A stretch of DNA of 64,000 bases. Origin: Pseudomonas chlororaphis. GTDB taxonomy: Bacteria > Pseudomonadota > Gammaproteobacteria > Pseudomonadales > Pseudomonadaceae. The stretch spans positions 313,001 to 377,000 of the forward strand of contig NZ_MSCT01000005.1 of assembly GCF_001921865.1 (NCBI RefSeq), read 5' to 3'. A model generated the notes under the pieces. The model was given only the letters and a program-made list of their open reading frames with translations. It did no database searches and was not told the origin of the DNA. Made by a program: the position numbers and the translations under genes. This document shows, piece after piece, positions 41,808-51,156 of the stretch (within the stretch, counting starts at the first letter, position 1; each line of letters begins with the position of its first letter).

Positions 41808-42994
41808 GGCTGCGCGCTCTCATAAATAATTTCCCCAACCCTTTGCCCAAGCACATCACCAGAATCTGTCCCCAGGGATGTTCCTACACCTACCAAGGTT
41901 GCAACACATATCACCCCGCCAATTGCAGTAGAGGCCCCGAGAGCAGCACAAATAAGCCTGCTTCCTGCCATTGCGGTTTCAGTACCCAGTATTCCTCCAG
42001 CGGTTGACCCCGCAAACTTCCCCGTCTCAGTAAACATCACCTTCCTGCAGCTCTCATCCCCCGAACCCGCCTGACAAACCTCCTGAACCTTTAACACCGA
42101 CGAAACCCCACCCAGGGCAATCCCCACATACCCGCCTGCCTGCATGTATTTCGCCGCGCGACTGGTTGATTTTATGTGGGCGACATAACCGGGTATTTGC
42201 CCAGGCCCACCGGCCTTGTCCCATTGGTGGACCAGGCTGCGGCTGGAGAGGCCCAGGGCGGTTTTCAGCTTGGGGTGGTCGCCCAGGCTGGTGTAGCCGC
42301 GCAGGCGGGTGGAGTTCAGCAGTTGCGCGTCGAGCTGCTTTAGCAACTGCTGGCGCCGGGCGAAGAACTCGGGGGATTTGAGGTGGCCGTGTTGGCGGTA
42401 GCTGTCTTGATGCAGACGTTCCATGTCGTGCAGGGTCTCGCGCAGTTTGTCCAGGTGTTTGCCCATGGTCGCGGTGCCGATGCCCAGCCAGGTCGAGGCC
42501 TGGCCGGTGAAGCCGGCGATCTTGGCCTGGTGGCGGAGCATGAAGTCGGCTTCGGCGGGTGTCAGCGGTTCGAGGGCGATCTTAACCTGTTCGGCGGCCT
42601 GCATCAGTTGTGCTTCCTCGTAGGTGCAGGCGTGGTTGGCGGGATCGCTGAGCACGATCAGGCTGCCGGCCTTGACCGTATCGCCAAGGCCAGGATTGAG
42701 GGACAGGTATTTGGCCATGGCGCCGGGCGCGGGGCTGTCGAACAGGCGGCGCTGCAGTTCGGCCAGCGGCATGTTTTGGGGCACGATGTAGAAGCCGGGG
42801 GCCGTGGGTGGGACGGCCCCGACCGGCTCGGTGGCGGGAGATAAGGTTGGCGGCGTGCCCAGTATCGCGGCGTTCTTCGGCCGTGCTCCGGGTAGCGGCG
42901 GGTTGGGGTTGGCCGGGCGCGGCACGCGGGGCATCGGCGTTGGTTCGCCGCGGGAGTCGGTGGTGTATTTGTTGCCGGACGGTTGCTCGGCCAT
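41801..42994 (-). CDS. LysM-like protein with glycine-rich membrane-active C-terminus (candidate secreted effector)
   Basis: A 397-residue protein without a signal peptide. Residues 1-65 are Pro-rich and flexible. Residues 67-118 look like a LysM module (FYIVPQNMPLAELQ...AKYLSLNPGLGD...VKAGSLIVLSD). Residues 120-280 are helical and polar. Residues 285-378 are Gly/Ala-rich and hydrophobic (GGYVGIALGGVSSVL, GSTAGGILGTETAMAG, LICAALGASTAIGGVICVAT), with Cys307 and Cys316 in the loop between. Such glycine-zipper-like hydrophobic ends occur in pore-forming type VI effectors and colicin-like toxins. It is followed, with overlap, by two paralogous small membrane proteins. No T6SS, PAAR or VgrG gene is in the window. 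Confidence 0.6.
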   Translation of the reverse strand: MAEQPSGNKYTTDSRGEPTPMPRVPRPANPNPPLPGARPKNAAILGTPPTLSPATEPVGAVPPTAPGFYIVPQNMPLAELQRRLFDSPAPGAMAKYLSLNPGLGDTVKAGSLIVLSDPANHACTYEEAQLMQAAEQVKIALEPLTPAEADFMLRHQAKIAGFTGQASTWLGIGTATMGKHLDKLRETLHDMERLHQDSYRQHGHLKSPEFFARRQQLLKQLDAQLLNSTRLRGYTSLGDHPKLKTALGLSSRSLVHQWDKAGGPGQIPGYVAHIKSTSRAAKYMQAGGYVGIALGGVSSVLKVQEVCQAGSGDESCRKVMFTETGKFAGSTAGGILGTETAMAGSRLICAALGASTAIGGVICVATLVGVGTSLGTDSGDVLGQRVGEIIYESAQPW

Positions 42995-43009
42995 CGCTGT
43001 GTTCGCTGT

Positions 43010-43031
43010 GTGTTTTCGCCTGGCGAAACAC
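43010..43031. promoter_or_regulatory. Inverted repeat in the leader of the putative effector gene
   Basis: GTGTTTTCGCC TGGCGAAACAC is a 10-bp-arm inverted repeat with one bulged base, 16 bp upstream of the ATG at 42994 on the minus strand. It could be an operator or an mRNA hairpin limiting translation. No binding protein can be named. Confidence 0.4.
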
Positions 43032-43123
43032 TAAGCAGCGACAGAGATGAAGTCGTTGAGAGCTATCTGAAACGCCCGCTGGCGCTTTCTAAATGTCGCG
43101 TAGGAATGGGTGAAACACGACCC

Positions 43124-43233
43124 TGTAGCCGCTGCCGCAGGCTGCGTACGACCGCGTAGCGGGCGCAGGATTCGAGGGCGCCGGAGGACCTGCGGTCCTT
43201 GCGCAGCCTCGCAGGCTCGGCAGCGGCTACAGG
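43124..43233. repeat. REPIN, GTAGCCGCTGCCGCAGGCTGCG family, downstream of algA
   Basis: TGTAGCCGCTGCCGCAGGCT and the inverted variant CGCAGCCTCGCAGGCTCGGC then AGCGGCTACA flank ~60 bp. It separates the alginate operon end from the putative effector block. The rest of 42995-43382 holds no supported gene. Confidence 0.88.
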
Positions 43234-43334
43234 GACCGGGGAATAGCAATATCGCGGGCAAAAAAAGCCCCGTCCAGTCGGCTGCGGATAGGGGACGCAG
43301 TCGGCTGGACGGGGGCAAGGGCTTGCTGATAACG

Positions 43335-43382
43335 ACTCCCTGCTTTTACTTGCAGCTTGCCGCTCGAAACTCGCCGCTGCTC
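43335..43382. repeat. Short CAGCTTGCCGCT-type repeats at the 3' side of algA
   Basis: ACTTGCAGCTTGCCGCTCGA then AACTCGCCGCTGCTCTTAC resembles the heptamer-rich inverted repeat found on the other side of algA (44917-44998). Related sequence therefore brackets the gene. Confidence 0.5.
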
Positions 43383-44834
43383 TTACTGGGCGATGGTTTT
43401 CACCGACACACCGCGCTCCACCGGCGTCGAGCGCCCGTAGATGTCTTCGAAACGTTCGATGTCGTCTTCGCCCAGGTAGCTGCCCGATTGCACTTCGATG
43501 ATCTCCAGGGGGATCTTGCCCGGGTTGCGCAGGCGGTGCACCGAGGCGATGGGGATGTAGGTGGACTGGTTTTCGGTGAGCAGGAACACGTTCTCGTCGC
43601 AGGTGACTTCGGCGGTGCCGCTGACCACGATCCAGTGTTCGGCGCGGTGGTGGTGCATCTGCAGCGACAGACAGGCCCCCGGCTTGACCGAGATGTGCTT
43701 GACCTGGAAGCGCCCGCCCATGTCCACCGAGTCGTAGGAGCCCCACGGACGGTAGACCTCGCAGTGGTTCTGGGTCTCGCTGCGGCCCTGTTCGTTGAGG
43801 GTGTTGACCAGTTGCTTGACGCCTTGGACCTTGTCCTTGTGGGCGATCATCATGGCGTCCTTGGTTTCCACGACCACGATGTTTTCCAGGCCGATCACCG
43901 ACACCAGTTTGCCGTTGCCGTGGATCATGCAGTTGCGGCTGTCCTGGATCACCACGTCGCCCTTGCTGACGTTGCCGTCGGCGTCTTTCTCATGCACATC
44001 CCACAGCGACGACCAGCAGCCGACGTCGCTCCAGCCGGCGCTCAGCGGCACCACGCAGGCGCGCTGGGTCTTTTCCATCACCGCGTAGTCGATGGAGTTG
44101 TCCGGGCAGCAGGCGAAGGTGGCGTCGTCGAAGGTCACGGTGTCGGCGTCCTGGGCGCTGCGCTCCAGGGTCAGCAGGCAGGTGTCGTAGATGTCCGGGT
44201 CGTGCTTTTTCAGCTCCTCGAGGAAGCGGCTGGCGCGGAACAGGAACATGCCGCTGTTCCAGAAGTAGCCGCCGGCCTCGACGAACTCGGTGGCGCGCTT
44301 GACGTCGGGTTTCTCGACGAAGTGCGAGACCCGGCTCACGCCTTCCGGCAGCAGCACGTCGTGGGTCGACTTGATGTAGCCGTAACCGGTTTCCGGCTTG
44401 GTCGCCGGCACGCCGAACAGCACCATCTCGCCGCGCTCGGCGGCCACGGTGGCCAGGGCCAGGGCGCGTTGCAGGGCTTTCTGGTCTTCCAGCACATGGT
44501 CGGCCGGCAGCACCAGCATCAGCTCGTCGCGGCCTTCGTTGACCAGCATCATCGCGGTCAGCGCCACGGCCGGCGCGGTGTTGCGCCCGAACGGCTCCAT
44601 CAGGATGCGCTGCGCTTCGAGTTTGCGCGCCGCCAGCTGCTCGTTGACGATGAAGCGGTGGTCCTTGTTGCAGACCACGATCGGCGTGTCCATGCCCTCG
44701 AACACCAGGCGTTCGAGGGTTTGCTGGAACAAGGTGTGTTCGCCGGTCAGGGCGAGGAATTGCTTGGGGAATTGCTTGCGCGAAAGCGGCCAAAGACGTG
44801 AGCCGCTACCACCTGACAAGATTACCGGAATCAT
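43383..44834 (-). CDS. algA: Mannose-6-phosphate isomerase / GDP-mannose pyrophosphorylase
   Basis: A 483-residue bifunctional enzyme supplying GDP-mannose for alginate: fructose-6-P to mannose-6-P, and mannose-1-P plus GTP to GDP-mannose. The pyrophosphorylase domain opens with PVILSGGSGSRLWPLSRKQF, with FVEKPD further on. The C-terminal cupin has the isomerase metal region SLQMHHHRAEHWIVVSGTAE. It is the last gene of the alg operon, 163 bp after algF, a larger gap than elsewhere in the operon and filled with inverted repeats. Confidence 0.97.
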   Translation of the reverse strand: MIPVILSGGSGSRLWPLSRKQFPKQFLALTGEHTLFQQTLERLVFEGMDTPIVVCNKDHRFIVNEQLAARKLEAQRILMEPFGRNTAPAVALTAMMLVNEGRDELMLVLPADHVLEDQKALQRALALATVAAERGEMVLFGVPATKPETGYGYIKSTHDVLLPEGVSRVSHFVEKPDVKRATEFVEAGGYFWNSGMFLFRASRFLEELKKHDPDIYDTCLLTLERSAQDADTVTFDDATFACCPDNSIDYAVMEKTQRACVVPLSAGWSDVGCWSSLWDVHEKDADGNVSKGDVVIQDSRNCMIHGNGKLVSVIGLENIVVVETKDAMMIAHKDKVQGVKQLVNTLNEQGRSETQNHCEVYRPWGSYDSVDMGGRFQVKHISVKPGACLSLQMHHHRAEHWIVVSGTAEVTCDENVFLLTENQSTYIPIASVHRLRNPGKIPLEIIEVQSGSYLGEDDIERFEDIYGRSTPVERGVSVKTIAQ

Positions 44835-44916
44835 GTTGTTACTCCTTCACATATCGTTTGGGTTAGAGCTACTGCGTTCTGTCGTTTCACTCTCTTGTTG
44901 TTGTCCGGGGAGCAGC

Positions 44917-44998
44917 GGCAAGCGACAAGCTTCAAGCGGCAAGAAAAAGCGCTTCTCTTGCAGCTTGCAGCTTGCAGCTTGAGGCTTGCCGCTGCCGT
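44917..44998. repeat. Heptamer-rich inverted repeat between algF and algA
   Basis: The left arm AGCGGCAAGCGACAAGCTTC and AAGCGGCAAG face a right arm made of three CAGCTTG heptamers followed by AGGCTTGCCGCT, with a GAAAAAGCGCTTC centre. On the algA mRNA this would fold into a long stem, possibly tuning algA expression or stability relative to algF. Confidence 0.65.
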
Positions 44999-45654
44999 TA
45001 ACGGGTCGACACCGGGCGCTTGACCCAGACCGGCGACAGGCTGCTGCCGTTGCCGGTGACGTAGAGCACCGCGGCCTCGCCGCGCTCCAGGGCGACCGGC
45101 TTGAGGTCGCTGACTTTTTTCTCGCCCTCGTACAGCGCGAAGCTGACCTTCACCGGGTTGATCTCGCGTTCGCCGCGGCCCTTGGCGGCCACCGCCTGGA
45201 CCACGTCGGTCTTGCCGTCGGCGGTCTTCAGGGTCAGGGCCTTGTCGCTCAGGTTCTGCACGCGGACCAGGGACTTCTGCTTGTTCTTGAACGGCGGTTC
45301 CTCGATCAGTTGCGGCTGGCCGCTGGCGTTGTTGACCAGGGTGTAATAGTGGTCGGCGGCGAGTTTCACCGGCACGCTCTGGCTGCCGACCTTGGCGGTG
45401 TAGTCGCCGCCGGGCATGAAGCTGAAGTCGCTGCTGGCCAGCGGCGCGACGTCGCTGACATTGGTGCTGCCGACGGTGGCGCTGACTTCCTGGTTGCTGG
45501 CGTTGTAGATGCGCACGAAGGACGAGCCTTTCGGCGCGGTGGGGCCGTAGAGGGCGGCGTCGCCGCCGGCGAAGGCCGACAAGGACAGCACGCTCATGCC
45601 GGCGGCCAGGGTGATTGCCTGGGCGAGACGACGCGGGTGGGTAGTGAAAGTCAT
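44998..45654 (-). CDS. algF: Alginate O-acetyltransferase component AlgF
   Basis: A 218-residue periplasmic protein of the alginate O-acetylation machinery with AlgI, AlgJ and AlgX. The ATG at 45654 is preceded by GAGAGGTGACACCC, and translation gives a signal peptide ending near ...SAFAGGDAALYGP. Conserved AlgF text includes ALYGPTAPKGSSFVRIYNAS and PGGDYTAKVGSQSVPVKLAA. It is predicted to fold as two beta-sandwich domains. Length is close to P. aeruginosa AlgF (216). Confidence 0.95.
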   Translation of the reverse strand: MTFTTHPRRLAQAITLAAGMSVLSLSAFAGGDAALYGPTAPKGSSFVRIYNASNQEVSATVGSTNVSDVAPLASSDFSFMPGGDYTAKVGSQSVPVKLAADHYYTLVNNASGQPQLIEEPPFKNKQKSLVRVQNLSDKALTLKTADGKTDVVQAVAAKGRGEREINPVKVSFALYEGEKKVSDLKPVALERGEAAVLYVTGNGSSLSPVWVKRPVSTR

Positions 45655-45673
45655 GGGTGTCACCTCTCTTTTT

Positions 45674-46849
45674 TCAGTTTTGCGCCCGATCGGGCGTCTC
45701 GGATTTATTGATTGCAGCTACGTTCTGTTGGCGCGCGCCGGCTTGTTTGAGCTCTGCGACCCACTGCGGGTCGGCGTCGCCGATTTCGTTGTTGACCGGC
45801 AGATAGCGTTCGGGGAATTCCCAGATCAGCACCTGGGGCGGGCTGTTCTTGAAGGCGTCGCTTTTCAGGTAGCCGAGCATCGGCAGTACCGGGCCGTGGC
45901 CGTCCTCGGCGTAGCTGACCACGTCGCTGTGCAGGGCCTGCTTGAGGGCGCCGACGAAGTTCCAGCTGGGGTTGGCGCTGTAGCTGGTGCCCACCAGGGC
46001 CACCGGCACTTCGTGGTCGGCGAACAGCGCATCGTCGGCGGCCGGCTGCTCGTCGGCGGCACGGGTCACGCGTTTTTGCAGCGGCTCCTGGGCCGGCATC
46101 AGGTTCTCGAACAAGGGGTCCAGGGGCAGGAACAGGCGCAGGTCGCCCTTGTGCACCACGGTCTGCTCGGCTTCGGTGACGAAGCGTTGCGGCGGGCCCA
46201 TCAGCGGCGCCTTGTCGGCAATCGCCTTGGCCAGCTGGTTGGCGGCGATTTCGGCGCCGGCCGGGGTCCAGTGGGTATCGGTGCGCAGGAACACTTGCTG
46301 GCCATTCTGCTTGGCCTGTTGCAGGGGGCCGAGCAGGTCGGGGGCGAGGATCTTGTCCGCCGCGACGCGGGCGTGGAAGTCCTTATAGAGGTTGGCGTGG
46401 ATGCGGGCCGGCTGGACGTCGCCCAGGTGTTCCGGGTACAGGCGCGCCTTGGCCGGGACGATCGCCATCACCAGTTTCACGCCTTTGTCTTTCAGGGCCT
46501 GGCGCACGCCTTCGACCAGCGCGTAGTTGCCTTGCAGGTTGAGTTCTTCGTTGACCACCGGGTGGAATTCTTCGTCGCTGTACAGCCACTGGTCGCGGCC
46601 GAGCACCACGCCCGGACGGCCTTCGTTGAACAGCTTGAAGTCCAGCGCCGCCCACAGGTTGGTGCCCAGGCGCTTGATCGGGAACTGGTCGTCGTAGTGG
46701 GTTTCCACGGCCTTGGTCCAGCGGCCGTCGAGCACGGTGGCGTCGTTGTTGGTGCTGAAGTCGAAGAAGCTGCGCAGCGACCACAGGCCCAGGACCATCA
46801 GGGTCACCAGGAACAGGGCGATGTAGAAGATGCGTAATGAGCGGGTCAT
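45674..46849 (-). CDS. algJ: Alginate O-acetyltransferase AlgJ
   Basis: A 391-residue SGNH-like acetyltransferase anchored by one N-terminal hydrophobic segment (LRIFYIALFLVTLMVLGLWS) and acting in the periplasm. The catalytic Asp/His region is FLRTDTHWTPAGAEIAANQL, and the nucleophile Ser region is VALVGTSYSANPSWNFVG. AlgJ passes acetyl groups from AlgI toward AlgX. It is in the operon 11 bp after algI. Confidence 0.95.
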   Translation of the reverse strand: MTRSLRIFYIALFLVTLMVLGLWSLRSFFDFSTNNDATVLDGRWTKAVETHYDDQFPIKRLGTNLWAALDFKLFNEGRPGVVLGRDQWLYSDEEFHPVVNEELNLQGNYALVEGVRQALKDKGVKLVMAIVPAKARLYPEHLGDVQPARIHANLYKDFHARVAADKILAPDLLGPLQQAKQNGQQVFLRTDTHWTPAGAEIAANQLAKAIADKAPLMGPPQRFVTEAEQTVVHKGDLRLFLPLDPLFENLMPAQEPLQKRVTRAADEQPAADDALFADHEVPVALVGTSYSANPSWNFVGALKQALHSDVVSYAEDGHGPVLPMLGYLKSDAFKNSPPQVLIWEFPERYLPVNNEIGDADPQWVAELKQAGARQQNVAAINKSETPDRAQN

Positions 46850-46860
46850 GGTCGGATCCC

Positions 46861-48420
46861 TCAGAACTGGAAGTAAAGGAACGGCGAGAAGCTTTGCGCC
46901 GAGAGTTTGAGAATCGAGGCGATGAATAGCAGCAGCACCAGGGCGCGCATGGCATAACGCGGCCAGTCGGCGACCCAGTAGGCCGGCTGGACCTGGGCTT
47001 CGACGCCGACGCTGTAGCCCGGCTGGTGGATGCTGCCCGGCTTGTCCCCCGGTACCGCCTTGATCAGGCCGGGCAGGGCAGCGGCCGGGCCGTCGGTGTC
47101 GGCCTCAGGCTTGCGCTTGACCGGCGCCGGGTTGCGGTACAGGTCGCGCAGGCCGAAGAACGCCAGGGTGGCGTAGGCCACGACCAGGGTCGCCACTTGC
47201 AGGCCGGTGAGGCTGGCGCGGTTGAGTTCCGACAGCGACCAGTCGCCGAAGCTGAACATGGCGCCGTACATGCGCCCGGCCACGTGCAGGTTCTCGGCGC
47301 GGAAGATCACCCAGCCCATCACCACCAGCAGGAAGGTCAGGGCCCAGCGGACCGGGTTCAGGCGGCGCGGGTTGGTGTCGATGCCCAGGGCCTTCTCGAT
47401 CGCCAGCCACATGCCGTGCCAGGCGCCCCAGACGATGTAGGTGATGTTCGCGCCGTGCCACAGGCCGCCCAGCAACATGGTCAGGAACAGGTTGCGGTAG
47501 GTCATCAGCGTGCCTTGGCGGTTGCCGCCCAGGGTGATGTACAGGTAGTCGCGCAGCCAGGTGGACAGGCTGATGTGCCAGCGCCGCCAGAACTCGGTGA
47601 TCGACTGGCTGATGTAGGGCTGCTTGAAGTTTTCCATGAAGCGAAAACCCATCATCAAGCCCAGGCCGATGGCCATGTCGCTGTAGCCGGAGAAGTCGAA
47701 GTACAGCTGCGCGGTGTAGGCCAGGGCGCCGAGCCAGGCGTCGCCCGTGGTCGGGTTCTGCAGGGCGAAGCAATGGTCGGCGACCACCGCCAGGGTGTCG
47801 GCGATGAACACCTTCTTGATGAAGCCCTGCATGAAGCGCGTGCAGCCTTCGGAGAACTTGTCCAGGGTGTGGGTGCGGTGGTTGAACTGGTCGGCCAGGT
47901 CGCGAAAGCGCAGCACGGGGCCGGCGATCAGGTGCGGGAAGATCGCCACGAACGCCGCGAAGTCGATCAGGTTGCGGGTCGCCGGGGTGTCGCCGCGGTA
48001 GACGTCGATGATGTAGCTGATGGACTCGAAGACGTAGAACGAGATCCCGATCGGCAGCAGCACGTGGGTCAGGATGAACGGCTCCAGGCCCATCGACTTC
48101 ATCATCACGTTGATGCTGTCGACGCCGAAGTTGGCGTACTTGAAGTAGCCGAGGATGCACAGGTCCACCGCCACGCCGAGCAGCAGCCAGCGCTGGGCGG
48201 GCTTGGTGCGTACGCCAGCGGCGCCGACTTTCAGGCCGATCCAGTAGTTCCACAGGGTGACGCCGGCGAACAGCGCCAGGAAGTCCACCCGCCACCAGGC
48301 GTAGAACACGTAGCTGGCGATCAGCAGCAGCAGGTTGCGATAGCGTTGCCCGCTCAGGTAGTACAAGCCGAGAAAGATCGGCAAGAACAGGAACAGGAAC
48401 ACATTGGATGAGAAAACCAT
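46861..48420 (-). CDS. algI: Alginate O-acetylation membrane protein AlgI (MBOAT)
   Basis: A 519-residue multi-spanning MBOAT protein that moves acetyl groups across the inner membrane. The start at 48420 gives MVFSSNVFLFLFLPIFLGLY and matches the P. aeruginosa length (520). GGAGAGATCGGG precedes it. The MBOAT catalytic histidine lies in MLLGGLWHGANITYIVWGAW, and ITEFWRRWHISLSTWLRDYL is another hallmark. A ~140-bp gap separates it from algL upstream. Confidence 0.96.
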   Translation of the reverse strand: MVFSSNVFLFLFLPIFLGLYYLSGQRYRNLLLLIASYVFYAWWRVDFLALFAGVTLWNYWIGLKVGAAGVRTKPAQRWLLLGVAVDLCILGYFKYANFGVDSINVMMKSMGLEPFILTHVLLPIGISFYVFESISYIIDVYRGDTPATRNLIDFAAFVAIFPHLIAGPVLRFRDLADQFNHRTHTLDKFSEGCTRFMQGFIKKVFIADTLAVVADHCFALQNPTTGDAWLGALAYTAQLYFDFSGYSDMAIGLGLMMGFRFMENFKQPYISQSITEFWRRWHISLSTWLRDYLYITLGGNRQGTLMTYRNLFLTMLLGGLWHGANITYIVWGAWHGMWLAIEKALGIDTNPRRLNPVRWALTFLLVVMGWVIFRAENLHVAGRMYGAMFSFGDWSLSELNRASLTGLQVATLVVAYATLAFFGLRDLYRNPAPVKRKPEADTDGPAAALPGLIKAVPGDKPGSIHQPGYSVGVEAQVQPAYWVADWPRYAMRALVLLLFIASILKLSAQSFSPFLYFQF

Positions 48421-48561
48421 CCCGATCTCTCCATGTTTGACCAACAGTAAAGGGCCAGAGCCCCCCCAAACCCCCCGTGGAAAACCGGGGCGGCGTATTG
48501 CATTTCACTGACACCGTCTGGCGTTCGTCTTGAACGTTGCCGCGTCCTACAGGGTTTTGCG

Positions 48562-49686
48562 CTACGAACCTTTGTTGCCCTTGTCGAAGGCCGGGTCGTA
48601 GACCTTGGTCAGGTCGCCGCCCAGGCGGAAGGTCTTGAACGGCTGCATCTTGTGCTTGCGTTCGAGCACATCCGGGGCGCAGGTGTAGAGGCTGCAGAAG
48701 GGTTCGAGCCAGGCGAATTTCGAGTCGACCTTGAGGTCGGTCATGTCCTGGTCCTTGCCGTTCTTGCGCTCGAACTCGTCCGGGTCTTTGACCCCGGCCA
48801 GCACCCGCTCGCCCAGGCGTTTCAGCGCGCCGTGGTTTTCCTCGCGCAGGTCGACGCCGTTGACCTGGGCGAAGCTGGCGATCATCGCCAGCGGCGGCAG
48901 GGCGTAGTTGTGATAGGCCAGGGCGCGTTGCTGGCGCTTGAGTTCGTTGGGCAGGAAACCGTCGGCGTCGACCTGATTGACGCCGACCTTGTATTCCTTC
49001 ACGGCCCAGTCGAACAGGTCGCGGCGGTTGGTCGCCACGGCGGTGGCCATCACCGACCAGGCGGCCCAGTACGAGTGGTTGTTGGTCTTGTCCAGCGGCA
49101 GGTTGTCCCAGTCGCTGACCACCTGGTCGGCCATCTTGCCGAACCAGGACTCGATCTGCTGCGCCTCTTTCTGGTGGGTGTCCAGCGGGTGCGAGTCGGA
49201 GAACTTCAGCCGCAGGTAGGCCGAAGCCATGCTGCCCAGGGCCCATTTGCGCATGGACTTGCCGGTGTGGTTGAAGTCCTTGGACATCAGCGCGTCGGCC
49301 TGGGCCCAGGCCGTGAGCCAGCTCAGGGTGCAGTCCAGTTGTTCCGGACGCCCGTCGCGCATGAATTGCATGACCCGCTTGCTGGTGCCGCGCTCGATCT
49401 TGGTGATATCGGCGGTGCTGTCGCGAAAGGCCTTTTCCGATTGCACGTTGAGGGTGGCGCGGGCCTTGTCCGAGCCTTCGTACTTGCTGCGAAATTGCAG
49501 CGAGCCGGTGTAGGGCGCGGGCATGGCGTCGCAGCCTTCGCTAGCGTCGCCACTCTTGAACTTATCCACCGGCGCGTAGTAACCCTGGGGTGGGCGCAGC
49601 GGGGCCGCGGCCTGGGTGGCGCCTGCGAACAGCGCCAGGCTCAACAGGCTGGGGGCCAATAACTGTTTCAGCGTTGTGCTTTGCAT
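48562..49686 (-). CDS. algL: Periplasmic alginate lyase
   Basis: A 374-residue polysaccharide lyase family 5 enzyme that cleaves alginate left in the periplasm. The signal peptide from ATG 49686 is [20 protein letters not shown], cut after ATQA. Conserved catalytic regions are present: [20 protein letters not shown] (Asn-His) and [20 protein letters not shown] (Tyr). The length matches P. aeruginosa AlgL (367). It follows algX by 7 bp. Confidence 0.96.
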   Translation of the reverse strand: MQSTTLKQLLAPSLLSLALFAGATQAAAPLRPPQGYYAPVDKFKSGDASEGCDAMPAPYTGSLQFRSKYEGSDKARATLNVQSEKAFRDSTADITKIERGTSKRVMQFMRDGRPEQLDCTLSWLTAWAQADALMSKDFNHTGKSMRKWALGSMASAYLRLKFSDSHPLDTHQKEAQQIESWFGKMADQVVSDWDNLPLDKTNNHSYWAAWSVMATAVATNRRDLFDWAVKEYKVGVNQVDADGFLPNELKRQQRALAYHNYALPPLAMIASFAQVNGVDLREENHGALKRLGERVLAGVKDPDEFERKNGKDQDMTDLKVDSKFAWLEPFCSLYTCAPDVLERKHKMQPFKTFRLGGDLTKVYDPAFDKGNKGS

Positions 49687-49693
49687 GGGAACC

Positions 49694-51145
49694 TCATTGC
49701 CCGATCTGCGCGGTGCGTTGCCCGGCGCTCGGGAATACGTTGCGTGTGCAAATTTTCGCTTCGACCTTTTGCGCCGCGGTGCCCGCTTGCGGGCCCTGGA
49801 CTTCGACCGCCAGCAGGTTCTGCGAGGCCCAGTCTTCGTCGGTGCGCAGTTCAAAGGCGAAACGCCCGTCGGTGTCGGATGTTTCCGGCTTGTCGATCTT
49901 GATGTCCTCGTGGCGCCCGTTCATGTACCAGAGGGTGGCTTGCAGGGTTTTCACCGAGGTGTCGGCGAAGCGGATGTCGACCTGGTGGCCGCTGTTGCGC
50001 AGGTCCATGTTCTTGCTGTTGACCATCAGCTCGTTCTTGCCCGGCTTGAGGGTGGCGCTGGCGCTCATTTGCGTCGGCTTGCCTTCGCAGCCGTTGTCGA
50101 GCAGGGCCATCATCTGCCGGTAGATGGTTTCCTGGTCCAGGCGGTACAGCGGCGAGAATTCCCAGATCAGGACCTTCGGCGGCTTGCTCTGGAATTCCTC
50201 GCTGCCCAGGTATTGCAGCATCGAGCCCTCGAAGCCGCCGCCGGGGAAGGCGACGTTGAGAATGTCGGCGCCGATTGCTTCCTGCAGGAAACCGGCGAAG
50301 TTGTAGTTCTTGCCGCTGTGGCTGGTGCCCACCAGGGTGATCTGCGGGTTGCCGGAATCGCCGAACAGGTCGCCGTCGCCGGCTTCGCCCTTGGGCTCGG
50401 TGGTGAACTGGTCCATGTACTGGATCGCGTAGCTGGTGCCGCACAGTTGCCCGGCCATGTTGTGCAGGGTGCCGGTCTTGCCCATGCGTCCGGACTTGTG
50501 GGTCTCGAACTCACGCTTGGGAATGTCGGCGAAGGCCGGCAACTGCTTGACCTTCTGCGCCACGATCCTGGCCGTGCGCTGGGCGCCGTACGGGGTCCAG
50601 TGCTGGTCGCCGCGGAAGTAGAAGTCGTGGGCCGGCAGGGTTTCCGGCTGCTGCTCGTTGGTCAGCGGCGACAGGTCCGGCACCACGTAGCCCATGCGGG
50701 CGAAGCGGCCGAGCATGGCCTGGTAGTTCTTCAGCGCCTTGTCGTAGTCGAAGCTGGCCTTTTCCTGCGGGTTGAGCTTGTTGCGGTTCACCAGGCCGCG
50801 GGTCGGCTGGTAGACCAGCACCAGCTCCACGCCCTTGCTCTTGAAGGCGTCGTGCAGCTGTTGCAGGCGGCGATAACCTTGCGCCGTGGTGTCGAATTCG
50901 GTGCGCAGGTCTTCCTGGGTCCGGAACAGCCAGTCGCCCTGGGCCTGGACCAGGGTGGTGAAGTTCTGCTGGTAGCGGGTGGTGTAGTTCTTCGCGTCGT
51001 GCGCCGCCGGGCACAGGTTGCAGCAGGGCTCGGCGGTGAACTTCGGCGCAGCCGGCGAAGCGTCGGCGCGGGCGTTGTGGCCGGCGGCGAGCATGCCCGC
51101 GGTCAGGGCGGACAGGCTCAACAGTTTGATCAGGTGTGGGCGCAT
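49694..51145 (-). CDS. algX: Alginate O-acetyltransferase AlgX
   Basis: A 483-residue periplasmic protein that acetylates the polymer and is part of the export complex. ATG 51145 is chosen because GAGGA lies 8 nt upstream, and translation gives the signal peptide [20 protein letters not shown]. The SGNH-like domain shows [20 protein letters not shown] (Asp-His) and [20 protein letters not shown] (Ser). A C-terminal carbohydrate-binding module follows. It sits between algG and algL with short gaps. Confidence 0.95.
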   Translation of the reverse strand: MRPHLIKLLSLSALTAGMLAAGHNARADASPAAPKFTAEPCCNLCPAAHDAKNYTTRYQQNFTTLVQAQGDWLFRTQEDLRTEFDTTAQGYRRLQQLHDAFKSKGVELVLVYQPTRGLVNRNKLNPQEKASFDYDKALKNYQAMLGRFARMGYVVPDLSPLTNEQQPETLPAHDFYFRGDQHWTPYGAQRTARIVAQKVKQLPAFADIPKREFETHKSGRMGKTGTLHNMAGQLCGTSYAIQYMDQFTTEPKGEAGDGDLFGDSGNPQITLVGTSHSGKNYNFAGFLQEAIGADILNVAFPGGGFEGSMLQYLGSEEFQSKPPKVLIWEFSPLYRLDQETIYRQMMALLDNGCEGKPTQMSASATLKPGKNELMVNSKNMDLRNSGHQVDIRFADTSVKTLQATLWYMNGRHEDIKIDKPETSDTDGRFAFELRTDEDWASQNLLAVEVQGPQAGTAAQKVEAKICTRNVFPSAGQRTAQIGQ

Positions 51146-51156
51146 GACAGTCATCC

